From an uncultured Clostridia bacterium (lineage in GTDB: Bacteria > Bacillota_I > Bacilli_A > RF39 > UBA660): a DNA stretch of 8,645 bases. How positions within the stretch are numbered: the first letter of the stretch is position 1; each line of letters begins with the position of its first letter. The stretch lies in NCBI GenBank assembly GCA_948433815.1, contig CAOJDZ010000020.1, positions 1 to 8,645 of the forward strand, in the 5' to 3' direction. Of this stretch, positions 1 through 6,891 are shown piece by piece. Both the position numbers and the translations under genes were made by a program. The notes under the pieces were generated by a model. It had not been told where the DNA came from and did not search any database. It saw only the letters and a program-made list of their open reading frames with translations.

Positions 1-65
1 TTTTTTCCTGATTTGACTATTTTGGCAATTTCTTCATTTTTCCTTATTATATACTTTTTATTCAT
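1..65 (-). CDS. rnpA: Ribonuclease P protein component, N-terminal fragment (runs off the left edge)
   Basis: RnpA is the small basic protein subunit of RNase P; with the catalytic RNA it trims the 5' leader of pre-tRNAs. Only the first 21 codons are visible, reading MNKKYIIRKNEEIAKIVKSGK. This matches the usual RnpA start, a lysine-rich stretch followed by a KNEEF-x-K-hydrophobic-x-x-G-K pattern. The ATG at 65-63 is preceded by a moderate Shine-Dalgarno AGGTG (75-71) with a 5-base spacer. The gene lies directly downstream of rpmH in the conserved rpmH-rnpA order, separated by a terminator-like hairpin, so its expression is probably attenuated relative to L34. The rest of the gene, including the RNR motif, is outside the window. 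Identity rests on the short N-terminus plus position. Confidence 0.85.
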   Translation of the reverse strand, partial: MNKKYIIRKNEEIAKIVKSGK

Positions 66-88
66 TTTATCACCTGAATTAGATATAC

Positions 89-114
89 AAAAAAACTACT
101 TCTATTAAGTAGTT
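89..114 (-). terminator. Intrinsic terminator or attenuator between rpmH and rnpA
   Basis: On the minus strand an 8-bp stem (114-107 with 101-94, core ACTACTT/AAGTAGT, 5-base loop) is followed by a run of seven T (95-89). The ascending arm includes two bases of the rpmH stop codon. It lies about 24 bases before the rnpA start, so partial termination would let L34, needed in large amounts, be made in excess of RnpA. Stem and T-run are seen directly; the attenuation role is inference. Confidence 0.75.
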
Positions 115-238
115 AGTTATTTGTAAGATTTTTTCTTCCTTTTTGTCTTCTACTTTTTAATATATTTTTACTTCTAGACAAAAAACCTTGTTTTTTAGCT
201 TTAGTATTTTTCTTTTTTACTACTGGTGTTTTTTTCAT
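113..238 (-). CDS. rpmH: Large ribosomal subunit protein bL34, short divergent form
   Basis: This 41-residue, highly basic protein starts MKKTPVVKKKNTKAKKQGF and ends SRRQKGRKNLTNN. The GF near residues 18-19 and the RRxKGRKxLT tail (30-39) are the bL34 hallmarks, and the position between oriC and rnpA is the conserved one. It is unusual in two ways. The normal N-terminal YQP-type motif is replaced by TPVV. The stretch between GF and RRxKGRK is about five residues shorter than in typical bL34 (44-46 aa), as if the STKNG turn were lost. A strong Shine-Dalgarno GGGAGGAG (253-246) lies 7 bases before the ATG, and a consensus promoter lies 40 bases upstream. A real gene is almost certain from signals and context. 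Confidence 0.88.
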   Translation of the reverse strand: MKKTPVVKKKNTKAKKQGFLSRSKNILKSRRQKGRKNLTNN

Positions 239-265
239 TTTTTTGCTCCTCCCAACTTTTTCTTC

Positions 266-294
266 TTGACGTAACTGATTATAAACTATAGAAT
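266..294 (+). promoter_or_regulatory. Candidate plus-strand promoter overlapping the rpmH promoter
   Basis: TTGACG (266-271, 5 of 6) lies 17 bases before TAGAAT (289-294, 5 of 6). Transcription would start near 301 and run through the DnaA boxes into dnaA. It overlaps the rpmH promoter face to face, so the two could not be occupied together. Both hexamers are imperfect in an AT-rich background, so this could be chance. Confidence 0.4.
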
Positions 295-306
295 ATTATT
301 TGTCAA
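278..306 (-). promoter_or_regulatory. Consensus sigma-A promoter for rpmH-rnpA
   Basis: On the minus strand, TTGACA (306-301) is followed by a 17-base spacer and TATAAT (283-278). Both hexamers match the consensus perfectly at the optimal spacing. The predicted start near 271 gives a leader of about 33 bases that contains the GGGAGGAG ribosome site. A very strong promoter suits a ribosomal protein gene. Confidence 0.9.
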
Positions 307-313
307 TTAATAT

Positions 314-344
314 TTATGCACATATCCACAATGTATGTGGATTA
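314..344. repeat. DnaA boxes with an inverted repeat (left group)
   Basis: TTATGCACA (314-322, plus strand) is a perfect TTATNCACA box. It abuts ATATCCACA (322-330, 8 of 9). A minus-strand box, TAATCCACA, occupies 344-336 (8 of 9). The last two form a 7-bp inverted repeat (324-330 with 336-342) around a 5-base centre, giving convergent boxes that could seed a DnaA dimer or form a small cruciform. Confidence 0.75.
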
Positions 345-370
345 AATTATTAACATGTGTAAATGAAAAA

Positions 371-388
371 TGTTGATAATGTTAATAA
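371..388 (-). repeat. Tandem DnaA-like boxes (middle group)
   Basis: Two directly abutting minus-strand 9-mers, TTATCAACA (379-371) and TTATTAACA (388-380), each differ from the consensus only at position 6 (C to A). The same two variants recur in the same orientation at 433-455, so this looks like a repeated low-affinity module and not chance. Confidence 0.6.
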
Positions 389-421
389 CTTATTTAAAGT
401 GCGTAAATTAAATGAAAAATC

Positions 422-455
422 GGTGAATAAGTTGTTGATAAGTGTGTGTTAATAA
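422..455 (-). repeat. DnaA-like box trio (right group of the dnaA-upstream region)
   Basis: Three minus-strand 9-mers are present: TTATTCACC (430-422), TTATCAACA (441-433) and TTATTAACA (455-447). All match 8 of 9 and have the same orientation. The latter two repeat the pair seen at 371-388, here separated by 5 bases. The group ends about 20 bases before the dnaA promoter and could contribute to autoregulation. Confidence 0.6.
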
Positions 456-475
456 CTTTTACTTGAAATTTTTCT

Positions 476-503
476 TTGAAAATAGAATAAATGGGGTTAA
501 AAT
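476..503 (+). promoter_or_regulatory. Candidate dnaA promoter
   Basis: TTGAAA (476-481, 5 of 6) lies 16 bases before TAAAAT (498-503, 5 of 6), which predicts a start near 510 and a leader of about 29 bases. Another TAGAAT at 483-488 is possible but has no good -35. A DnaA box (507-515) falls at the predicted start. Confidence 0.55.
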
Positions 504-506
504 GAA

Positions 507-515
507 AGTGGATAA
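507..515 (-). promoter_or_regulatory. DnaA box at the dnaA transcription start
   Basis: The minus strand reads TTATCCACT (515-507), 8 of 9 to the consensus. It lies across the predicted dnaA start point, where bound DnaA would block its own promoter, the known autoregulation logic of dnaA. The role is inferred from position. Confidence 0.6.
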
Positions 516-538
516 CAAGTGAAACGCGAGGTGATTCT

Positions 539-1939
539 ATGGACAAAGCAAAAGTTTGGGAAAAGTTCTTGGAACAGATTAATCTTAAAGTTAGTGCTGT
601 ATCTTTTAATACTTGGTTTAAAGACTTAAAGTTATTAACAATTAATGAAAAAGATATAGTAGTTATAGTGCCTTATCTTGTTCATAAGAATCATATTATT
701 AACAATTATATGGATATAATTGAAGAGATATTTTTAGAAATTACGGGTAGTCCACACAATATTATTATATGTTTAGAGGGTGAATACCAAGAACAAGTAA
801 TTCCTAAACAAGTTATTAACAATCCTAGTGCTCTTATTAATGAAAGCGTTAGGGAAAAAGAAATTGATGAATTTGTACAAAATAGAAAAACCAATCTTAA
901 TGATAAATATACTTTTGAAAACTTTGTAGTTGGAGATTCTAATAGATTTGCTTTTAGTAGTTGCTTAGCGGTGGCTCAGAATCCAGGAAAACTATATAAT
1001 CCATTATTTCTATATGGTAAAAGTGGGCTTGGAAAAACACACTTAATGCATGCGATTGGAAACTATATTAATACTAATTCTAATTTAAAGGTTTTATATA
1101 TTACTACTGATGAGTTTATGAATGAATTTATAAATATTACTAAAGATAGTGGTAACAAAGATGATAACTTAAATTATATAGATCTTTTTAAAAGCAAATA
1201 CCGGGATGTAGATGTTCTTATGATAGATGACATACAATTTCTGGGTAGTGCGACTGTGACGCAGCAGGAATTTACTAATACTTTTAATAGTCTATATTAT
1301 AATGATAAGCAAATTATTATATGTAGCGATAGAAGTGTAGACGATTTGAAAATGTTTGCAGATAGACTTAAGACTAGATTTAATTGGGGCTTAAAAGCAA
1401 TTATAAGTGTTCCAGATTTTGAATTAAAAGTTAAAATTATTAAAAATAAGATAAAAAGTGGAGACCTCATGATGGAACTCTCTGACGAAATCATAGATTT
1501 TATAGCTTCTAATTGTGGCAGTGATGTAAGAAACTTAGAAGGTGCGATTACAAGGTTATATGCATATTCAGCAATATGGGGAATTAAACAATTGACTTTA
1601 GAAAGGGCATTAGAAGCCCTCGATGAATACACTAATAACATGTTATACACAGATAATTCTATTAGTAAGATAATGTCTGTAGTTTCAAGTTATTTCAATT
1701 TAACAGTAGAAGATTTAAAAGGTAAGAAAAGAAGTAAAGAGATAGCGAATGCTAGAATGATAGCTATGTATCTATGTAGAACTCTTACTGAAGAGACTTA
1801 TCCACGTATTGGACTTGAATTTGGTGGAAGGGATCACTCAACTGTAATTCATGGATATGAAAAAATAAATGAAGACTTGAAAAGTAATAGTGAACTTGAA
1901 AAAATTATTTCAGACTTAAAATTAAAGATGAGTGAATAA
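539..1939 (+). CDS. dnaA: Chromosomal replication initiator protein DnaA
   Basis: DnaA is the AAA+ ATPase that binds oriC boxes, melts the AT-rich region and recruits the helicase. The 466-residue length is normal. Domain I covers about 1-85 (VWEKFLEQI start and the SFNTWF motif), followed by a short linker to about 120. The AAA+ domain III begins near YTFENFVVGDSNRFA. Walker A is GKSGLGKT (160-167), Walker B is VLMIDDIQF with D230 and D231, the box VII arginine-finger region is DRLKTRFNWGL (R280), and sensor II is GSDVRNLEG (R331). Domain IV carries the DNA-binding signature GGRDHSTVIHGYEKI beginning at 429. The start is set by GAGGTGAT (528-535) just before the ATG. The gene is flanked on both sides by DnaA-box clusters. 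No damage is seen. Confidence 0.99.
   Translation: MDKAKVWEKFLEQINLKVSAVSFNTWFKDLKLLTINEKDIVVIVPYLVHKNHIINNYMDIIEEIFLEITGSPHNIIICLEGEYQEQVIPKQVINNPSALINESVREKEIDEFVQNRKTNLNDKYTFENFVVGDSNRFAFSSCLAVAQNPGKLYNPLFLYGKSGLGKTHLMHAIGNYINTNSNLKVLYITTDEFMNEFINITKDSGNKDDNLNYIDLFKSKYRDVDVLMIDDIQFLGSATVTQQEFTNTFNSLYYNDKQIIICSDRSVDDLKMFADRLKTRFNWGLKAIISVPDFELKVKIIKNKIKSGDLMMELSDEIIDFIASNCGSDVRNLEGAITRLYAYSAIWGIKQLTLERALEALDEYTNNMLYTDNSISKIMSVVSSYFNLTVEDLKGKKRSKEIANARMIAMYLCRTLTEETYPRIGLEFGGRDHSTVIHGYEKINEDLKSNSELEKIISDLKLKMSE
1643..1651 (+). other. DnaA-box match inside dnaA
   Basis: TTATACACA fits TTATNCACA exactly within the coding sequence between the AAA+ domain and domain IV. A second match, TTATCCACG (8 of 9), lies at 1798-1806. 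They may titrate DnaA or extend the origin array, or simply reflect coding sequence. Confidence 0.35.
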
Positions 1940-1957
1940 AATGTGGGCAAGTTTTAG

Positions 1958-2067
1958 TTATTAACATATAGTAAATGTCAAAATTACTTGTAAAATAGAA
2001 GTAAATTTACTTTATCCACAATATCCACTTTAATAATAAATATTAATTAATAATAAATAAAAAATAA
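1958..2067. other. oriC, right part: DnaA boxes and AT-rich unwinding-element candidate between dnaA and dnaN
   Basis: The dnaA-dnaN gap carries TTATTAACA (1958-1966, 8 of 9), a perfect consensus TTATCCACA (2012-2020), and the weaker ATATCCACT directly after it (2021-2029). Next comes a stretch of 39 bases with no G or C (2029-2067). Boxes beside a pure A/T tract are the layout expected of a DNA unwinding element. In Bacillus subtilis the unwinding site also lies in the dnaA-dnaN gap. Sequence features are seen directly; the melting function is inference by analogy. Confidence 0.8.
2030..2059 (+). repeat. AT-rich 13-mer direct repeat in the presumed unwinding element
   Basis: TTAATAATAAATA occurs at 2030-2042 and again, identical, at 2047-2059, 17 bases apart start to start. 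It starts immediately after the DnaA boxes at 2012-2029. This resembles in layout, not in sequence, the AT-rich 13-mers beside DnaA boxes in the E. coli origin. Low-complexity A/T sequence makes some repetition likely by chance. Confidence 0.6.
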
Positions 2068-2081
2068 GGGAGGAAATTATT

Positions 2082-3203
2082 ATGAAATTAAAAATTAATA
2101 AAGATGTATTATTAGAAAATTTAAACTATGTTGGAAAGGCTTTGTCAAATAGAAATATTATTCCTGTGATTAATGGAATATTATTTGAATTAACACAAGA
2201 TGGGTTATCACTTACTGCGACGGATAATGAAATAACTATAAAAACTTTTATAGATAAGGAATATATAAAGGAGATTAAAGAAGAAGGTAAATTAGTTATA
2301 TATGGTAGATTTATTCTTGATATTATAAGAAAGTTACCAACAGAAGATATTGATATAGAAGAAATTGATGGTGGGAAAGCAATTATATCTACACCTAATA
2401 GTAAATATAATTTAAATTGTTTCGATGTTAGTGATTTTCCTAATATAAAGATTGAGTATGTTAACAGTCCTATTAAGTTAACTGCTGGGAATTTTAAGGA
2501 AATAGTGAATCAAACAGTATTTGCTACTTCAGCACAAGAGAGTAAACCTTTGTTAACTGGTATTAATTTGAAGATAATTGGTAATAGTTTAGAATGTGTA
2601 GCGACTGATTCTTATAGGCTTGCTAAAAAACAAGTTAAATTTAATAGTATGACAGATGAGAATATTAACTTGGTTATTCCAGCTAAAAATATAAATGAAT
2701 TTGTTAAGTTAATCGATGAAGATGATGATGAGATTGAATTACATGCATTTTCTAATAAGGTATTATTTAAATATCATGGTATTTTATTTCAATCTAGTCT
2801 ATTAAATGGAAGTTATCCTAATACTGATCAACTTGTTCCAAGTGAATTTGATATTATATATAGATTAAATTTAGATGAATTTTATAGTGTTATGGACAGG
2901 GCTTCAATTTTGGCTCAAGCAAAAGATAAAAATATTGTTTCATTAGAAACTAAGGGAAATAAGTTAGTAATAACTTCTAGTAGTCCTGAAATTGGTAAAA
3001 TAGAGGAAGTTATGAATATAGATATAATTAAAGGTGGAGATATTAAAATTTCTTTTAGTGCTAAATATATGATGGAGGCTTTAAGAAGTTTTAATAGTGA
3101 AGAAGTTACAATTTATTTTAGTGGAGAGATTAAACCTATAATTATAAGAGAAGATGATAATGGAGATCTACTTCAACTTATATTACCTATAAAGACGTAT
3201 TAA
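2082..3203 (+). CDS. dnaN: DNA polymerase III beta subunit (sliding clamp)
   Basis: DnaN dimerises into the ring that tethers DNA polymerase III to DNA and serves as a docking hub for repair and lagging-strand proteins. The 373 residues fit three clamp domains of about 120-125 residues each. Recognisable features are the N-terminal MKLKINKDVLLENLNYVGKA, the family pattern of domain 1 (IPVINGILFEL, LTATDNEITI), the SYRLAKK segment of the middle domain (ATDSYRLAKKQV), and the C-terminus ending LPIKTY, close to the LPIRTY-type tail that forms part of the protein-binding pocket. GGGAGG (2068-2073) lies 8 bases before the ATG. It follows dnaA with the origin boxes in between, and ends at a strong terminator, so dnaA-dnaN is probably one transcription unit. 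A separate dnaN promoter was not identified. Confidence 0.98.
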   Translation: MKLKINKDVLLENLNYVGKALSNRNIIPVINGILFELTQDGLSLTATDNEITIKTFIDKEYIKEIKEEGKLVIYGRFILDIIRKLPTEDIDIEEIDGGKAIISTPNSKYNLNCFDVSDFPNIKIEYVNSPIKLTAGNFKEIVNQTVFATSAQESKPLLTGINLKIIGNSLECVATDSYRLAKKQVKFNSMTDENINLVIPAKNINEFVKLIDEDDDEIELHAFSNKVLFKYHGILFQSSLLNGSYPNTDQLVPSEFDIIYRLNLDEFYSVMDRASILAQAKDKNIVSLETKGNKLVITSSSPEIGKIEEVMNIDIIKGGDIKISFSAKYMMEALRSFNSEEVTIYFSGEIKPIIIREDDNGDLLQLILPIKTY

Positions 3204-3209
3204 ATATAG

Positions 3210-3251
3210 AAAAGTACTTAAAATATTAATAAATAAGTACTTTTTTTCTTT
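3210..3251 (+). terminator. Intrinsic terminator after dnaN
   Basis: An 11- to 12-bp stem (3210-3220 with 3234-3244, core AAGTACTTA/TAAGTACTT) around a 13-base A/T loop is followed by TTTTTTTCTTTT (3241-3252). It begins 7 bases after the dnaN stop and separates the dnaA-dnaN unit from the next gene. Confidence 0.9.
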
Positions 3252-3263
3252 TATCGACATAAA

Positions 3264-3299
3264 ATGACAAATTTCGACAGAGAGGTATGTTATTATACC
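3264..3299 (+). promoter_or_regulatory. Candidate extended -10 promoter of the comK-like gene, overlapped by an inverted repeat
   Basis: TATTAT (3291-3296, 5 of 6) is preceded by TG at the extended -10 position (TGTTATTAT, 3288-3296). No well-spaced -35 is present: ATGACA (3264-3269) is 21 bases away and TCGACA (3274-3279) only 11. An inverted repeat, GGTAT-N6-ATACC (3284-3299), covers the -10 and could be an operator. The unusual spacing, with the repeat on the core, suggests a regulated or weak promoter. The predicted start near 3303 leaves a very short leader that holds the ribosome site. Confidence 0.45.
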
Positions 3300-3321
3300 G
3301 ACCCAAGAAAGGAGGAAATAG

Positions 3322-3780
3322 ATGAGTTATGAAGTGAATGGGCATACTCTTGCAGTAGTTCCTATTGGAGAAAATGGATGCAAGGTTCTAGAAGAAACTA
3401 GGTCATATAATATTAATGAAACACCTTTTAGAGTAATAGAGCATAGTTGCGAATATTTTGGAGTTAGTTACAAGTCTAGATTAAGAGGAAGTCAAAAGTT
3501 TATAAAAACTAGATATAAGAATCCTATTATAATTGAGGAAGTTTCAAGGTTAGTTTTTATTCCGATTTCTTCACCAACTAAAAAAAATACTTTATGGATT
3601 AGTTATAATAATATCATTGATTTTTATTCAAATAAGAGTAAAAAGGGTGTTACTATTGTAAGATTCAAGAATGGATTTAAAATGGAAGTCCCTGTATCTT
3701 ATTATAGTTTTAATAATCAATATTTAAAAGCGTCTAGACTAAGTGCTGTTTTAGCAGATAGAATAAGTAGAAATTATTAA
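3322..3780 (+). CDS. comK: ComK-family competence transcription factor homologue, lacking the C-terminal tail
   Basis: In Bacillus subtilis ComK is the master activator of competence genes and binds AT-rich K-boxes through the minor groove. This 152-residue protein aligns with it over nearly its whole length. SYEVNGHTLAVVP (2-14) matches SYEVNGATIAVLP; SCEYFGVSYKSR (42-53) matches SCRFFGSSYAGR. KNPIII (66-71), W92 in LWIS, FKNGFKMEVPVSYYSFNNQ (115-133) and the closing DRI (146-148) also correspond. It stops there, whereas B. subtilis ComK (192 aa) continues about 35 residues including the FMLYP element bound by MecA for ClpCP degradation. An in-frame TAG directly precedes the ATG, and a perfect AAAGGAGG (3308-3315) lies 6 bases upstream. 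It sits where Bacillus has rlbA (yaaA), bracketed by its own promoter and terminators. Alignment is from memory; family membership is confident, the competence role is inference. Confidence 0.88.
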   Translation: MSYEVNGHTLAVVPIGENGCKVLEETRSYNINETPFRVIEHSCEYFGVSYKSRLRGSQKFIKTRYKNPIIIEEVSRLVFIPISSPTKKNTLWISYNNIIDFYSNKSKKGVTIVRFKNGFKMEVPVSYYSFNNQYLKASRLSAVLADRISRNY

Positions 3781-3788
3781 AAAAACTA

Positions 3789-3815
3789 TTGAAATGGGCA
3801 TATTTGTGATATAAT
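3789..3815 (+). promoter_or_regulatory. Candidate strong promoter of recF-gyrB-gyrA
   Basis: TATAAT (3810-3815) is a perfect -10 with TG at the extended position (TGATATAAT, 3807-3815). TTGAAA (3789-3794, 5 of 6) lies 15 bases upstream, a little short but acceptable for an extended -10 promoter. The predicted start near 3822 lies at the first bases of the following hairpin. The promoter begins 8 bases after the comK-like stop codon. Confidence 0.8.
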
Positions 3816-3818
3816 TAG

Positions 3819-3856
3819 TAATAGGTATAGGAGTACTTGTATACCTATTATTTTTT
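3819..3856 (+). terminator. Terminator-like hairpin at the 5' end of the recF leader (and 3' end of the comK-like transcript)
   Basis: A perfect 11-bp stem (3819-3829 with 3840-3850, core ATAGGTATA/TATACCTAT) with a 10-base loop is followed by six T (3851-3856). It would terminate comK-like transcripts. Because the recF promoter lies upstream of it, every recF-gyrB-gyrA transcript from that promoter would begin with this hairpin and have to read through it. It could be an attenuator or a 5'-protecting stem-loop. Confidence 0.8.
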
Positions 3857-3882
3857 GTAACAGTGTTAAAAGAGGTTTTAAA

Positions 3883-6880
<2,998 letters not shown>

Positions 6881-6891
6881 GAGGTTTTGAA

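Larger units (their letters stand above)
307..538. other. oriC, left part: DnaA-box-rich gene-free region upstream of dnaA
   Basis: This stretch between the rpmH promoter and dnaA has no gene but contains at least nine 9-mers that match the DnaA box TTATNCACA at eight or nine positions, on both strands. They fall into three groups (314-344, 371-388, 422-455), with an isolated box near the dnaA promoter (507-515). AT-rich sequence fills the gaps, for example around 389-420. Gene orientation switches here from minus to plus, as expected at a bidirectional origin. The location next to dnaA and the box density are typical of Bacillota oriC. Actual firing is inferred. Confidence 0.88.

Noticed and set aside
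706..1650. Open frames on the minus strand within dnaA (706-894 and 1297-1650)
   Set aside because: They lie antisense inside a fully conserved dnaA, have no convincing ribosome site or family resemblance, and read like shadow translations.
1967..2011. A dedicated dnaN promoter between dnaA and dnaN
   Set aside because: TAAAAT- and TTGTAA-like words occur but not at a usable spacing. dnaN is more safely treated as co-transcribed with dnaA.
2029..2067. Canonical DnaA-trio element
   Set aside because: TAA-type triplets are abundant here, but in pure A/T sequence that is expected, and I could not fit them to the neighbouring box in the expected orientation and spacing. I claim only an AT-rich candidate unwinding tract.
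3204..3321. ComK-type K-boxes (AAAA-N5-TTTT pairs) near the comK-like gene
   Set aside because: No correctly spaced pair was found upstream of the gene. Isolated A and T runs mean little at this base composition.
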